From Nissabacter sp. SGAir0207 (lineage in GTDB: Bacteria > Pseudomonadota > Gammaproteobacteria > Enterobacterales > Enterobacteriaceae), in NCBI RefSeq assembly GCF_005491205.1, contig NZ_CP028037.1:1-64000 (forward strand): a stretch of DNA of 64,000 nt. The letters run 5' to 3'. Position numbers and translations under genes: made by a program. Positions 53,751 to 63,604 of this stretch are shown one piece after another. The notes below the pieces were generated by a model. That model made no database searches and was not told the DNA's origin. It was given only the letters and a program-made list of their open reading frames with translations. Every line of letters begins with the position of its first letter. The first letter of the stretch is position 1.

Positions 53751-53925
53751 CGAGTCAAGATATCAACTTACTGTTTTGTAGCGAAAAATGTTGCCAATTC
53801 CGCTCTGCTAGCTGCGTCACAATTCAATAACATCCTCTTGCTTCGCGGCGATGATCCGATCTAATACTATTTCATTAAGATGTTAATGATTGATGTGCGC
53901 GCCACATCCCCAGCGAGGAGAGAGC

Positions 53926-55218
53926 ATGAAAAGGACTGTATTTGCCGTTGCGTTGAACCACCGCGCCCAGACGGCGCACTGGCAGGAGGCCTTCGGGCAG
54001 CCGCCCTATCAGGCTGCGCCAAAAACGCCGGTCTGGTTCATCAAGCCACGCAACACCCACCGCCGCGACGGCGACACTATCAGCCTGCCAATGGAACAGA
54101 CCTACAGCGGCGGCACACTGGCGGTGGTGATGGGCCGCACCGCCCGCAAGGTGGTGGCGGCCGAGGCCGGGGAGTACATCGCCGGTTACGCGCTTGCCAA
54201 CGAATTGAGTCTGGCGGAGGAGAGCTTCTACCGCCCGGCGATCAAGGCCAAATGCCGTGACGGCTTCTGCCCGATGGGCGAGCTGGCCCCGCTGGCCGAC
54301 GCCAGCGCGCTGGAGATCATCACCGAGGTCAATGGCGAGGAGCGCCAGCGCTGGAGCACGGCGGATCTGCACCGTGACGCGGCGACGCTGATTGCCGCGC
54401 TGAGTGATTTCGCCACCCTGCAAGCCGGTGACGTAATTTTGCTCGGCACGCCCCAGCAGCGGGTGCCGCTGTCGCCGGGCGATGAGGTCACGCTGCGCGC
54501 CGCCGGGCTGCCGTCGCTGACCAACCGCTTCACCGATCGCCCGGAGGCAGCGCGCCCGGCCGCAGAGGGGCACCCGACGCTGTTTGCGCTGGGGCTGAAC
54601 TACGCCGACCACGCCACCGAGCTGGATTTCAAGGCCCCGGAGGAGCCGCTGGTGTTCATCAAGGCCCCCAACACCCTGACCGGCGATCACGCCGTCAGCG
54701 TGCGGCCAGACAACCTGGAGTACATGCACTACGAGGCGGAGCTGGTGGTGGTGATCGGCAAGACCGCCCGCAACGTCAGCCGTGACCAGGCGCTGGAGTA
54801 TGTGCAGGGCTACACGGTGTGCAACGACTACGCGGTGCGCGACTACCTGGAGAACTACTACCGGCCCAACCTGCGGGTAAAGAGCCGCGACACCCTGACG
54901 CCGCTGCTGCCGCAGGTGACGCCGCGCGCCGCCATCCCGGATGCCCAGAACCTGCAACTCAAGACCTTCGTCAACGGCGAGCTGCGCCAGTCGGGCAACA
55001 CCCGCGACATGGTGTTCGACGTGCCGTTTTTGGTCTCGTACCTGAGTGAATTCATGACGCTGCACCCCGGCGACCTGATCGCCACCGGCACGCCAAAGGG
55101 GCTGGCAGATGTCCGGCCCGGCGACGAAGTGGTGGTGGAGATCGAGGGGATTGGCCGCCTGACCAACCATATTGTCAGTGAACAACAATTTGAGGAGAGC
55201 CTGCATGAGCAAGATTGA
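53926..55218 (+). CDS. hpaG: HpaG, bifunctional OPET decarboxylase / HHDD isomerase
   Basis: A 430-residue fusion of two fumarylacetoacetate hydrolase-like domains (about 1-200 and 215-425). Each carries the family core (YIAGYALANELSLAEESFYRPAIKAKCRDGFCPMG in the first, GYTVCNDYAVRDYLENYYRPNLRVKSRDTLTP in the second). It decarboxylates 5-oxopent-3-ene-1,2,5-tricarboxylate (OPET) and isomerises the 2-hydroxyhepta-2,4-dienedioate (HHDD) product. Metal ligands lie in YMHYEAELVVVIG. The start ATG 53926 follows GGAGAG. First gene of the hpaGEDFHIXA operon; overlaps hpaE by 14 bases. Confidence 0.95.
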   Translation: MKRTVFAVALNHRAQTAHWQEAFGQPPYQAAPKTPVWFIKPRNTHRRDGDTISLPMEQTYSGGTLAVVMGRTARKVVAAEAGEYIAGYALANELSLAEESFYRPAIKAKCRDGFCPMGELAPLADASALEIITEVNGEERQRWSTADLHRDAATLIAALSDFATLQAGDVILLGTPQQRVPLSPGDEVTLRAAGLPSLTNRFTDRPEAARPAAEGHPTLFALGLNYADHATELDFKAPEEPLVFIKAPNTLTGDHAVSVRPDNLEYMHYEAELVVVIGKTARNVSRDQALEYVQGYTVCNDYAVRDYLENYYRPNLRVKSRDTLTPLLPQVTPRAAIPDAQNLQLKTFVNGELRQSGNTRDMVFDVPFLVSYLSEFMTLHPGDLIATGTPKGLADVRPGDEVVVEIEGIGRLTNHIVSEQQFEESLHEQD

Positions 55219-56659
55219 CCACTGGATCGACGGCAAGCGCGTCGCCAGCGCCGACTACTTCACCACCCACAACCCGGCCACCGGCGAGGTGCTGGCCGAG
55301 GTGGCCGCTGGCGGCGAGAAGGAGATTAATCAGGCGGTGGAGGCGGCGAAAAACGCCTTCCCGAAATGGGCCAACACGCCGATGAAGGAGCGCGCGCGCC
55401 TGATGCGCCGTCTCGGTGAGCTGATTGACCAGAACGTGCCAGCCATTGCCGAGCTGGAGACCGCCGACACCGGGCTGCCGATCCACCAGACCAAAAACGT
55501 GCTCATCCCGCGCGCCTCGCACAACTTCAACTTCTTCGCTGAGATCTGCCAGCAGATGAACGGCCGCACCTACCCGGTCGATGACCAGATGCTCAACTAC
55601 ACGCTGTTGCAGCCGGTCGGCGTCTGCGCACTGGTCTCGCCGTGGAACGTGCCGTTCATGACCGCCACCTGGAAAACCGCGCCCTGTCTGGCGCTGGGCA
55701 ACACGGCGGTGCTGAAGATGTCCGAGCTATCGCCGCTGAGCGCTGACCGGCTGGGCGAGCTGGCGCTGGAGGCGGGCATCCCGCGCGGCGTGCTCAACGT
55801 GGTGCAGGGCTACGGCGCGACGGCGGGCGATGCGCTGGTGCGCCACCCGGAGGTGCGCGCTATCTCCTTCACCGGCGGCACCGCCACCGGCCGCAAAATC
55901 GTGCAGAACGCCGGGCTGAAGAAGTTCTCAATGGAGCTGGGCGGCAAGTCGCCGGTGCTGATCTTTGAGGACGCAGACATCGATCGCGCCTTGGACGCCG
56001 CGCTGTTCACCATCTTCTCCCTCAATGGCGAGCGCTGCACCGCCGGTTCACGCATCTTCATCCAGCAGAGCATCTATCCGGAGTTCGTCAAGCGCTTTGC
56101 CGAACGCGCCAACCGCCTGCGGGTGGGCGACCCCACCGATCCCAACACCCAGGTGGGCGCGCTGATCAGCCAGCAGCACTGGGAGAAGGTCTCCGGCTAC
56201 ATCCGGCTGGGAATCGAGGAGGGCGCGAGGGTGTTGGCCGGTGGGCCGGACAAGCCCGAGGGGCTGGGCCACGGCCACTTCCTGCGCCCTACGGTGCTGG
56301 CGGACGTCGATAACCGGATGCGCGTCGCTCAGGAGGAGATTTTCGGCCCGGTGGCCTGCCTGCTGCCGTTCAAGGATGAGGCCGAGGGGCTGCGGCTGGC
56401 GAATGACGTGGAGTATGGCCTCGCCTCCTACCTCTGGACGCAGGATGTCAGCAAGGTGCTGCGCCTGTCGCGCGGCATCGAGGCGGGCATGGTGTTCGTC
56501 AATACCCAGAACGTGCGCGACCTGCGCCAGCCGTTCGGCGGCATCAAGGCCTCCGGCACCGGCCGCGAGGGGGGCGAGTACAGCTTTGAGGTGTTCGCCG
56601 AAACCAAAAACGTCTGCATCTCCTTTGGCGATCACACCATCCCGAAATGGGGCGTGTAA
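55205..56659 (+). CDS. hpaE: HpaE, 5-carboxymethyl-2-hydroxymuconate semialdehyde dehydrogenase
   Basis: A 484-residue NAD-dependent aldehyde dehydrogenase that oxidises the ring-cleavage semialdehyde to the dicarboxylate. It has VSPWNVPFMTATWKTAPCLALGNT, Glu in FSMELGGKSPVLIFEDAD, catalytic Cys in SLNGERCTAGSRIF (near residue 280), and the C-terminus GREGGEYSFEVFAETKNVCIS usual for HpaE. The start ATG 55205 lies inside the end of hpaG behind GAGGAG, so translation is probably coupled. Confidence 0.95.
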   Translation: MSKIDHWIDGKRVASADYFTTHNPATGEVLAEVAAGGEKEINQAVEAAKNAFPKWANTPMKERARLMRRLGELIDQNVPAIAELETADTGLPIHQTKNVLIPRASHNFNFFAEICQQMNGRTYPVDDQMLNYTLLQPVGVCALVSPWNVPFMTATWKTAPCLALGNTAVLKMSELSPLSADRLGELALEAGIPRGVLNVVQGYGATAGDALVRHPEVRAISFTGGTATGRKIVQNAGLKKFSMELGGKSPVLIFEDADIDRALDAALFTIFSLNGERCTAGSRIFIQQSIYPEFVKRFAERANRLRVGDPTDPNTQVGALISQQHWEKVSGYIRLGIEEGARVLAGGPDKPEGLGHGHFLRPTVLADVDNRMRVAQEEIFGPVACLLPFKDEAEGLRLANDVEYGLASYLWTQDVSKVLRLSRGIEAGMVFVNTQNVRDLRQPFGGIKASGTGREGGEYSFEVFAETKNVCISFGDHTIPKWGV

Positions 56660-56668
56660 GGGGCACCT

Positions 56669-57520
56669 ATGGGCAAGTTAGCGTTAGCGGCAAAAATCAC
56701 CCACGTTCCGTCGATGTACCTGTCGGAACTGCCGGGCAAGCACCACGGCTGCCGTCAGGCGGCCATCGACGGCCACCGCGAGATCAGCCGGCGCTGCCGT
56801 GAGCTGGGGGTGGACACGCTGGTAGTGTTCGACACCCACTGGCTGGTCAACAGCGCCTACCACATCAACTGTAACCGCCACTTTGAGGGCATCTACACCA
56901 GCCATGAGCTGCCGCACTTCATCCGCGACATGAGTTATGAGTACGACGGCAACCCGGAGCTGGGCTTCCTGATCGCCGAGGAGGCGGTCAGCCAGGGGGT
57001 GCGCGCGCGTGGGCACGCCATCGAGAGCCTGAGCCTGGAGTACGGCACGCTGGTACCGATGCGCTACATGAACAGCGACCGCCACTTCAAGGTGGTTTCG
57101 ATCTCCGCGTTCTGCACGGTGCATGACTTCGCCGACAGCCGGCGGATGGGCGAGGCGGTGCGGCGGGCGGTGGAGAAGTATGACGGCACCGTGGCGGTGC
57201 TGGCCAGCGGCTCGCTCTCCCACCGCTTCATTGATGATCAGCGGGCGGAGGAGGGAATGAACGCCTGGACGCGCGAGTTTGACGAGCAGATGGACAAGCG
57301 CGTGGTGAAGCTGTGGCGCGAGGGGATGTTCGCCGAGTTCTGCCGCATGTTGCCGGAGTACGCCGACTACTGCTACGGCGAGGGCAACATGCACGACACG
57401 GTGATGCTGATGGGGCTGGTGGGCTGGGACACCTACCGCGGCAAGGTGGAGTTCGTCACCGATCTCTTCCCCAGTTCCGGCACCGGGCAGGTCAACGCCA
57501 TCTTCCCACTGGACGCCTGA
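56669..57520 (+). CDS. hpaD: HpaD, homoprotocatechuate 2,3-dioxygenase
   Basis: A 283-residue extradiol dioxygenase of the LigB (type III) class that opens the ring of 3,4-dihydroxyphenylacetate. Signature segments are ITHVPSMYLSELPGKHHGCRQAAIDGH, LVVFDTHWLVNSAYHINC (metal-site His), and VLASGSLSHRFIDDQ. Fe(II)-dependent, cytosolic. It begins 9 bases after hpaE in the operon. Confidence 0.94.
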   Translation: MGKLALAAKITHVPSMYLSELPGKHHGCRQAAIDGHREISRRCRELGVDTLVVFDTHWLVNSAYHINCNRHFEGIYTSHELPHFIRDMSYEYDGNPELGFLIAEEAVSQGVRARGHAIESLSLEYGTLVPMRYMNSDRHFKVVSISAFCTVHDFADSRRMGEAVRRAVEKYDGTVAVLASGSLSHRFIDDQRAEEGMNAWTREFDEQMDKRVVKLWREGMFAEFCRMLPEYADYCYGEGNMHDTVMLMGLVGWDTYRGKVEFVTDLFPSSGTGQVNAIFPLDA

Positions 57521-57533
57521 CAAGGAGGGCGAG

Positions 57534-57914
57534 ATGCCCCATTTCATCGCTGAATGTACCGAGAATATCCGTGAGGAGGCGCGCCTGCCAGCGCTGTTCG
57601 CGCAGGTCAACGCGCGGCTGGCGGAGAGCGGCCTGTTCCCGCTGGGCGGTATCCGCAGTCGCGCCCATTGGCTGGAGACCTGGCAGATGGCCGACGGCCA
57701 GCACGACTATGCCTTCGTGCATATGACGCTGAAGATCGGCCACGGCCGCTCGCAGGAGGATCTGCAACCGGTGATGGCGGCGCTGTTTGACTGCATCACC
57801 GAGCACTTCGCCGGGCTGATGGCGTCGCGCTACCTGGCGCTGTCGCTGGCGGTGGAGGAGCTGCACCCGCTGCTCAATTTCAAACAGAACAACGTGCACG
57901 CGCTATTCCGCTGA
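57534..57914 (+). CDS. hpaF: HpaF, 5-carboxymethyl-2-hydroxymuconate delta-isomerase
   Basis: A 126-residue tautomerase-superfamily trimer. MPHFIAECTENIREEA exposes the catalytic Pro1 after Met removal. It moves the double bond of 5-carboxymethyl-2-hydroxymuconate to give OPET, the substrate of HpaG. Length and sequence (GGIRSRAHWLETWQMADGQHDYAFVHMTLKIGHGRS) are standard for HpaF. AAGGAGG precedes the start. Confidence 0.94.
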   Translation: MPHFIAECTENIREEARLPALFAQVNARLAESGLFPLGGIRSRAHWLETWQMADGQHDYAFVHMTLKIGHGRSQEDLQPVMAALFDCITEHFAGLMASRYLALSLAVEELHPLLNFKQNNVHALFR

Positions 57915-57941
57915 ACGCCATTTCGCTAAAGGAGTAACACC

Positions 57942-58745
57942 ATGCTGGACACCCAGACCATTGGCCGCCTCGCCCGCGAGCTGCATCAGGCTGAAGAGAG
58001 CCGCGAGCAGATCCGCCAGCTGTCGCTGCGCCACCCGGAGATCACGCTGGAGGATGCCTACGCCATCCAGCGGGCGTGGGTGGCGGAGAAGATCGCCAGC
58101 GGGCGGGTGCTGAAGGGCCACAAGATCGGCCTCACCTCGAAGGCGATGCAGGCCAGTTCGCAAATCAGCGAACCCGATTACGGGGCGCTGCTGGATGACA
58201 TGTTTTTCGATGACGGCAGCGACATCCCTACCGAGCGCTTCATTGTGCCGCGCGTCGAGGTGGAGCTGGCGTTCGTGCTGGCGAAACCGCTGCGCGGCCC
58301 CCACTGCACGCTGTTTGATGTCTACAACGCCACCGACTACGTGATCCCGGCGCTGGAGATCATTGATGCCCGCTGCCACGGCATCGACCCGCAGAGCCAG
58401 CGGCCGCGCAAGGTGTTCGACACCATCTCCGACAACGCCGCCAACGCTGGCGTGGTGCTGGGCGGGCGGCCGATCAAGCCGGATGCCCTCGACCTGCGCT
58501 GGATCTCGGCGCTGATGTACCGCAACGGCGTGATTGAGGAGTCGGGCGTGGCGGCGGCGGTGCTGAACCACCCGGCCAACGGCGTTGCCTGGCTGGCGAA
58601 CAAACTGGCGGCCCACGACGTGCAGCTGGAGGCGGGGCAGGTGATCCTCGGCGGCTCCTTCACCCGCCCGGTGGCGGCGCGTCAGGGCGACACCTTCCAC
58701 GTTGACTACGGCGCGTTGGGCGCCATCAGTTGCCGGTTCATTTAA
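57942..58745 (+). CDS. hpaH: HpaH, 2-oxohept-3-ene-1,7-dioate hydratase
   Basis: A 267-residue hydratase of the MhpD/HpaH (FAH-like) family. It adds water to the HpaG product to give the aldol substrate. Family segments are [47 protein letters not shown] (metal-binding acidic residues), and [27 protein letters not shown]. Mg-dependent. It follows hpaF by 27 bases with AAAGGAG. Confidence 0.94.
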   Translation: MLDTQTIGRLARELHQAEESREQIRQLSLRHPEITLEDAYAIQRAWVAEKIASGRVLKGHKIGLTSKAMQASSQISEPDYGALLDDMFFDDGSDIPTERFIVPRVEVELAFVLAKPLRGPHCTLFDVYNATDYVIPALEIIDARCHGIDPQSQRPRKVFDTISDNAANAGVVLGGRPIKPDALDLRWISALMYRNGVIEESGVAAAVLNHPANGVAWLANKLAAHDVQLEAGQVILGGSFTRPVAARQGDTFHVDYGALGAISCRFI

Positions 58746-58754
58746 GGAGACCCT

Positions 58755-59555
58755 ATGTTCATCAACACCTTTAAACAGGCGCTGCAACAGCGGCAGCCGC
58801 AGATTGGCCTCTGGCTGGGGCTGGCGAACGGCTACAGCGCCGAACTGCTGGCGGGCGCGGGCTTCCAGTGGCTGCTGATTGATGGCGAGCACGCGCCCAA
58901 TGACGTGCGCTCGGTGCTTGGCCAGTTGCAGGCGATCGCCCCCTACGCCAGCCACCCGGTGGTGCGGCCGCCGTGGAATGATGGCGTGGTGATCAAGCAA
59001 CTGTTGGATGTCGGCGCGCAGACCCTGCTGATCCCGATGGTGCAGACGGCGGAAGAGGCGGAGCGGGCGGTGAAAGCCTGCCGCTACCCACCAAATGGCA
59101 CCCGCGGCGTCGGCAGCGCGCTGGCCCGCGCCTCGCGCTGGAACCGGGTGGCCGACTATCTGCTGCGCGCCGATGAGCAAATCTGTGTGCTGGTGCAGAT
59201 CGAGACCCGGCTGGGCCTCGACAATTTGGAGGCGATTCTGGCGGTCGAGGGGGTGGACGGCGTCTTTATCGGCCCGGCTGACCTCAGCGCCGACATGGGC
59301 TTCGCGGGCAACCCGACCCACCCCACGGTGCAGGCGGCGATTGAGCACAGCATTAGCCAAATTTTGGCGGCGGGCAAGGCACCCGGCATCCTGATGGCGA
59401 ATGAAACACTGGCGCAGCGCTATCTGGAACTGGGGGCGCTGTTTGTGGCGGTGGGCGTCGATACCACCCTGCTGGCGCGGGCGGCCGAGGCATTGGCGGC
59501 GCGTTTCACCACCCTGTCGACACCTGCCATCCACGCAGACAAATCGGTCTATTGA
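58755..59555 (+). CDS. hpaI: HpaI, 2,4-dihydroxyhept-2-ene-1,7-dioate (4-hydroxy-2-oxoheptanedioate) aldolase
   Basis: A 266-residue class II aldolase with a TIM barrel. It cleaves the pathway's C7 hydroxy-oxo diacid to pyruvate and succinic semialdehyde. It has [33 protein letters not shown] (catalytic His-Asp region), [28 protein letters not shown], Glu in [14 protein letters not shown] and Asp in [20 protein letters not shown] precedes the ATG. Confidence 0.95.
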   Translation: MFINTFKQALQQRQPQIGLWLGLANGYSAELLAGAGFQWLLIDGEHAPNDVRSVLGQLQAIAPYASHPVVRPPWNDGVVIKQLLDVGAQTLLIPMVQTAEEAERAVKACRYPPNGTRGVGSALARASRWNRVADYLLRADEQICVLVQIETRLGLDNLEAILAVEGVDGVFIGPADLSADMGFAGNPTHPTVQAAIEHSISQILAAGKAPGILMANETLAQRYLELGALFVAVGVDTTLLARAAEALAARFTTLSTPAIHADKSVY

Positions 59556-59572
59556 GATCGGGGGAGAAGACC

Positions 59573-60925
59573 ATGACAGCGGCAACGCCACACCATGAGA
59601 ACAAGTTGTCCGGAATTGAGCAGCAGGTGATCAAAAAGCTCTTCAGGCGGTTGATCACCTTCCTGTTCGTCCTGTTTGTTTTCTCCTTCCTCGATCGCAT
59701 CAATATCGGTTTCGCGGGCCTGACAATGGGCAAGGATCTGGGGCTGACCTCCACCATGTTTGGGCTGGCGGCAACGCTGTTCTACGTCACCTATGTGATC
59801 TGCGGCATTCCCAGTAACATCATGCTGGGGATTGTGGGCGCGCGGCGCTGGATCGCCAGCATCATGGTGCTGTGGGGCATCGCCTCCACCTGTACCCTGT
59901 TCGCCACCAGCCCACAGACCCTCTATGCGCTGCGGATGCTGGTGGGCATCGCCGAGGCCGGTTTCCTGCCCGGCGTGCTGCTCTACCTCACCTGGTGGTT
60001 CCCGGCCCACTACCGCGCCCGCGCCAACGCGCTGTTCATGATCGCCATGCCGGTCACCATGATGGTCGGCTCGCTGCTCTCCGGCTACATTTTGGCGATG
60101 GATGGCCTGCTGAACCTCAAGGGGTGGCAGTGGCTGTTCCTGCTGGAGGGGCTGCCCTCGGTGCTCCTCGGCGTGATGACCTGGTTCTTCCTCGATGACA
60201 AACCGGCGCAGGCGCGCTGGCTGTCCGCGGAGGAGAAGGGGGCGTTACAGGGAATGCTTGAGCGCGAGCGCGCCGCCGCGCCGCCAACCGCCACTGCGCG
60301 CCCGCTGTGGCGGCAGGTGCTAACGCCGGTGGTGCTGCTCTACACGCTGGCCTACTTCTGCCTGACCAACACCCTGAGCGCCATCAACATCTGGACGCCG
60401 CAGATCCTCAAAAGCTTCAACGCCGGTAGTAGCGACATCATGATTGGCCTGCTGGCCGCCATCCCGCAGTTCTGCACCATTTTGGCGATGGTGTGGTGGA
60501 GCCGCCGCTCTGACCGCTTGCGGGAGCGCAAGCAGCATACGCTGTTGCCCTACCTGTTTGCCGCCGCTGGCTGGCTGCTGGCCTCCGCCACCGCCCATCC
60601 ACTGGTGCAACTGCTGGGGATTGTGATGGCCTCCGCCGGGGCGTTCACCGCGATGGCGATCTTCTGGACCACGCCCGATCAGGTGATCAGCTTTACCGCC
60701 CGTGCGGTGGCGCTGGCGGTGATCAACGCCATCGGCAACGTCGGTTCGGCGGTCAGCCCGCTGATGATCGGCATCCTGCGTGACGCCACCGGCAGCTTCA
60801 ACGCCGGGCTGTGGTTTGTCGCGGGGTTGCTGGTGCTGGGCGCGTTGGTACTGACGCGCATCCCAATGGCGGGCGAGGGGCGAACGGTGACGCCAGCCAG
60901 CGCCCTCCAGCAGAAAAGCCAGTAG
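59573..60925 (+). CDS. hpaX: HpaX, 4-hydroxyphenylacetate permease
   Basis: A 450-residue, 12-TM MFS transporter of the anion:cation symporter group, matching E. coli HpaX. It has FVLFVFSFLDRINIGFAGLTMGKDLGLTSTMFGLAATLFYVTYVICGIPSNIMLG, RMLVGIAEAGFLPGVLLYLTWWFPAHYRARANALF, and FTAMAIFWTTPDQVISFTARAVALAVINAIGNVGSAVSPLMIG. It imports 4-HPA across the inner membrane. The start ATG 59573 follows GGGGAGAAG; an in-frame ATG-like start 21 bases earlier overlaps hpaI. Confidence 0.92.
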   Translation: MTAATPHHENKLSGIEQQVIKKLFRRLITFLFVLFVFSFLDRINIGFAGLTMGKDLGLTSTMFGLAATLFYVTYVICGIPSNIMLGIVGARRWIASIMVLWGIASTCTLFATSPQTLYALRMLVGIAEAGFLPGVLLYLTWWFPAHYRARANALFMIAMPVTMMVGSLLSGYILAMDGLLNLKGWQWLFLLEGLPSVLLGVMTWFFLDDKPAQARWLSAEEKGALQGMLERERAAAPPTATARPLWRQVLTPVVLLYTLAYFCLTNTLSAINIWTPQILKSFNAGSSDIMIGLLAAIPQFCTILAMVWWSRRSDRLRERKQHTLLPYLFAAAGWLLASATAHPLVQLLGIVMASAGAFTAMAIFWTTPDQVISFTARAVALAVINAIGNVGSAVSPLMIGILRDATGSFNAGLWFVAGLLVLGALVLTRIPMAGEGRTVTPASALQQKSQ

Positions 60926-60934
60926 GGGGCGCGC

Positions 60935-61813
60935 ATGGATCAGGCGGCGACCTTCGAGAATATCGACATCAGCAAGGAGTATGACGCGCGTTACGCCAAT
61001 GATGATGTGCACTATGAAACCTTTGCCCGGCTGGCGGCCTTTTTTGGCCGCGACATGCGCCCGCACTGGCATGACCGCTACTTCCAGCTCCACTACCTCG
61101 CCACCGGCAAAGTGACGCTGCATCTGGATGACCACTACTACTCGGTGCAAGCGCCGCTGTTCATCCTGACGCCACCGTCGGTGCCGCACGCCTTCATCAC
61201 CGGGCCGGAGAGCGACGGCCATGTGCTGACGGTGCGCCAGGAGCTGATCTGGCCGCTGATTGAGAAGCTGTGGCCGGGCAGCGGCGAGGCGGCGACCCTC
61301 GCCGGGCTGTGCCTGTCGCTCGAGTCGTCGCCGCACACGCTGGCGGCGCTGGAGCACTACTGGCCGCTGGTGGCCGCCGAGTTCAGCCAGCCCCATCCGG
61401 GGCGGGAGCTGGTGCTGGCGGCGCTGGCGCAAGCCATTTTTACCCTGCTACTGCGCGAGGCCCCGCCAGATGACCACTCGGCCTGCGGCGTGCGCGGCGA
61501 GATGCGCATCTTCCAGCGCTTCAACCGGCTGGTGGATGAGCAGTTCGCCCAGCACTGGGCAGTGCCGGACTACGCCAACGCGCTCGGCATCAGCGAATCA
61601 CGGCTGACCGGGCTGTGCCGCCGCTTCGCCAACCAGCCGCCCAAGCGCCTGATCTATGAGCGGCTGCTGCGGGAGGCGAAACGGCTGCTGCGCTACAGCC
61701 CGCAGAGCGTCCACCAGATCGCCTACGCGCTGGGTTACAAAGACCCGGCCTACTTCGCGCGCTTCTTCCACCGCATGGCGGGCTGCCCACCGAGCGCCTT
61801 CCGCAACCGATAA
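60935..61813 (+). CDS. hpaA: HpaA, AraC-family activator of hpaBC
   Basis: A 292-residue regulator with an N-terminal cupin (PHWHDRYFQLHYLATGKVTLHLDDHYYSVQAPLFILTPPSVPHAF) and a C-terminal AraC domain (ANALGISESRLTGLCRRFANQPPKRLIYERLLREAKRLL, VHQIAYALGYKDPAYFARFFHRMAGCPPSAFRNR). In E. coli W HpaA binds 4-HPA and activates the hpaBC promoter. Here it is the last gene before a strong terminator, directly upstream of hpaBC. Confidence 0.93.
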   Translation: MDQAATFENIDISKEYDARYANDDVHYETFARLAAFFGRDMRPHWHDRYFQLHYLATGKVTLHLDDHYYSVQAPLFILTPPSVPHAFITGPESDGHVLTVRQELIWPLIEKLWPGSGEAATLAGLCLSLESSPHTLAALEHYWPLVAAEFSQPHPGRELVLAALAQAIFTLLLREAPPDDHSACGVRGEMRIFQRFNRLVDEQFAQHWAVPDYANALGISESRLTGLCRRFANQPPKRLIYERLLREAKRLLRYSPQSVHQIAYALGYKDPAYFARFFHRMAGCPPSAFRNR

Positions 61814-61822
61814 GTGCTGGCC

Positions 61823-61856
61823 GGGCGGGATGGGTTCTCCATCCCGCCCTTTTTTT
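61823..61856 (+). terminator. Strong Rho-independent terminator after hpaA
   Basis: A perfect 11-base stem (GGGCGGGATGG / CCATCCCGCCC), 5-base loop, then seven T. It starts 10 bases after the hpaA stop and separates the hpaG-A operon from hpaBC. Confidence 0.93.
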
Positions 61857-61861
61857 CGGCC

Positions 61862-61877
61862 TTTGATCGCGATCGCA
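61862..61877. promoter_or_regulatory. CRP-like site in hpaBC promoter
   Basis: TTTGATCGCGATCGCA matches TGTGA-N6-TCACA at eight of ten positions and has a perfect GATCGCGATC centre. It is 155 bases from the hpaB start. CRP is known to act at the E. coli hpaBC promoter, so this is a reasonable candidate. Confidence 0.4.
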
Positions 61878-62032
61878 AATCTCCACGCTCCCGCTGCGCG
61901 CAACGGAAAAGTACCGGCAATCGCCTGAAACGTCTCTTCCGGGGCGGGCCATCCGGCGCTTAAATCGATTAACAGAAAAGAAACACATAAATAACAAATA
62001 CCCTATTCACCGCTGAAACCCGAGGTCATGCC

Positions 62033-63595
62033 ATGAAACCTGAAGCCCACCGCGCCGCCACCAACCGCCCCTTCACCGGGGATGAGTACCTCAAGAGCCT
62101 GCAAGATGGCCGCGAGATTTACATCTATGGCGAGCGGGTCAAGGATGTCACCACCCATCCGGCCTTCCGCAACGCCGCTGGCTCGGTTGCCACCCTGTAT
62201 GACGCGCTGCATGCGCCTGAGACCCATGACAGCCTCTGCTGGCAGACCGACACCGGCAACGGCGGCTACACCCACCGCACTTTCCGCTTTGCCCGCTCCG
62301 CCGAGGAGATCCGCTTGCAGCGCGACGCCATCGCTGACTGGTCACGCCTGACCTACGGCTGGATGGGGCGCACGCCGGACTACAAGGCCGCCTTCGGCTG
62401 CTCACTGGGGGCCAACCCGGAGTTCTACGGCGAATACGCCGACAACGCCCGCCGTTGGTACACCCGCATCCAGGAGGCAGGGTTGTATTTCAACCACGCC
62501 ATCGTCAACCCGCCGATTGACCGCCACAAGCCAGCGGACGAGGTGAAGGATGTCTATATCCAGGTGGAGAAGGAGACGGACGCTGGCATCATCGTCAGCG
62601 GCGCGAAAGTGGTGGCGACCAACTCGGCGCTGACCCACTACAACTTCATCGGCTTTGGCTCGGCGCAGGTGATGGGCGACGATCCCAGCTTCGCGGTGAT
62701 GTTCGTCGCGCCGATGGACGCCGATGGCGTGAAGCTTATCTCACGCGGCTCCTATGAACTGACCGCGGGCGCGACCGGCTCGCCGTTCGACTACCCGCTC
62801 TCCAGCCGCTTTGACGAAAACGACGCGATTCTGGTGATGGACAAGGTGCTGATCCCGTGGGAGAACGTGCTGATCTACCGCGACTTCGACCGCTGCCGCC
62901 GCTGGAGCGTTGAGGCCGGTTTCGCGCGCCTCTACCCGATGCAGGCCTGCGTGCGGCTGGCGGTGAAGCTCGATTTCATCACTGCGCTGCTGCAAAAGAG
63001 CCTCGAGTGCACCGGCGTGATGGAGTTCCGCGGCGTGCAGGCGGCGCTGGGCGAGGTGGTGGCGTGGCGCAACCTCTTCTGGTCGCTGAGTGACGCAATG
63101 TGGGCGGAGGCGCAACCGTGGAAAAACGGCGCCTGGCTGCCAGACATGCAGGCGATGCAGACCTACCGCGTGATGGCTCCGATGGCCTACAGCAAGATCA
63201 AAAACATCATTGAGAGCAACGTCACCAGCGGCCTGATCTACCTGCCCTCCAGCGTGCGTGACCTCAACAACCCGGAGATTGACCGCTATCTGGCGCAGTA
63301 TGTGCGCGGCTCCAACGGCATGGGCCACGAGGAGCGCATCAAGATTTTGAAACTGATGTGGGACGCCATCGGCACCGAGTTTGGCGGCCGCCATGAGTTG
63401 TATGAGATCAACTACGCGGGCAGTCAGGATGAGGTGCGCCTCCAGTGCCTGCGCCACGCCCAAGGCTCCGGCAACATGAAGGGCATGATGGAGATGGTGG
63501 AGCGCTGTCTGGCGGACTACGACCGCGACGGCTGGAAAGTGCCGCACCTGCACAATGGCAATGACATCAACCAGCTCGACCGTTTACTGAAATAA
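62033..63595 (+). CDS. hpaB: HpaB, 4-hydroxyphenylacetate 3-monooxygenase oxygenase component
   Basis: A 520-residue FADH2-using two-component monooxygenase that ortho-hydroxylates 4-HPA to homoprotocatechuate. Length and sequence match E. coli HpaB (520 residues): FTGDEYLKSLQDGREIYIYGERVKDVTTHPAFRNAA, YTHRTFRFARSAEEIRLQRDAIADWSRLTYGWMGRTPDYKAAF, and IIVSGAKVVATNSALTHYNFIG. It requires reduced flavin from HpaC. A separate promoter follows the hpaA terminator; GAGG precedes the start. Confidence 0.95.
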   Translation: MKPEAHRAATNRPFTGDEYLKSLQDGREIYIYGERVKDVTTHPAFRNAAGSVATLYDALHAPETHDSLCWQTDTGNGGYTHRTFRFARSAEEIRLQRDAIADWSRLTYGWMGRTPDYKAAFGCSLGANPEFYGEYADNARRWYTRIQEAGLYFNHAIVNPPIDRHKPADEVKDVYIQVEKETDAGIIVSGAKVVATNSALTHYNFIGFGSAQVMGDDPSFAVMFVAPMDADGVKLISRGSYELTAGATGSPFDYPLSSRFDENDAILVMDKVLIPWENVLIYRDFDRCRRWSVEAGFARLYPMQACVRLAVKLDFITALLQKSLECTGVMEFRGVQAALGEVVAWRNLFWSLSDAMWAEAQPWKNGAWLPDMQAMQTYRVMAPMAYSKIKNIIESNVTSGLIYLPSSVRDLNNPEIDRYLAQYVRGSNGMGHEERIKILKLMWDAIGTEFGGRHELYEINYAGSQDEVRLQCLRHAQGSGNMKGMMEMVERCLADYDRDGWKVPHLHNGNDINQLDRLLK

Positions 63596-63604
63596 GGGGG
63601 TTTT

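Larger units (their letters stand above)
53575..53925. other. hpaR-hpaG divergent control region
   Basis: A 351-base AT-rich spacer holding two operator-like palindromes and a CRP-like site (listed separately). The downstream half also contains A/T-tracts where IHF could bend the DNA, as reported for E. coli W. No gene. Confidence 0.6.

Noticed and set aside
57903..59591. A 562-codon open frame antisense to hpaH and hpaI
   Set aside because: Shadow of GC-rich coding genes with clear family matches on the other strand; Arg/His/Gln-rich translation with no domain.
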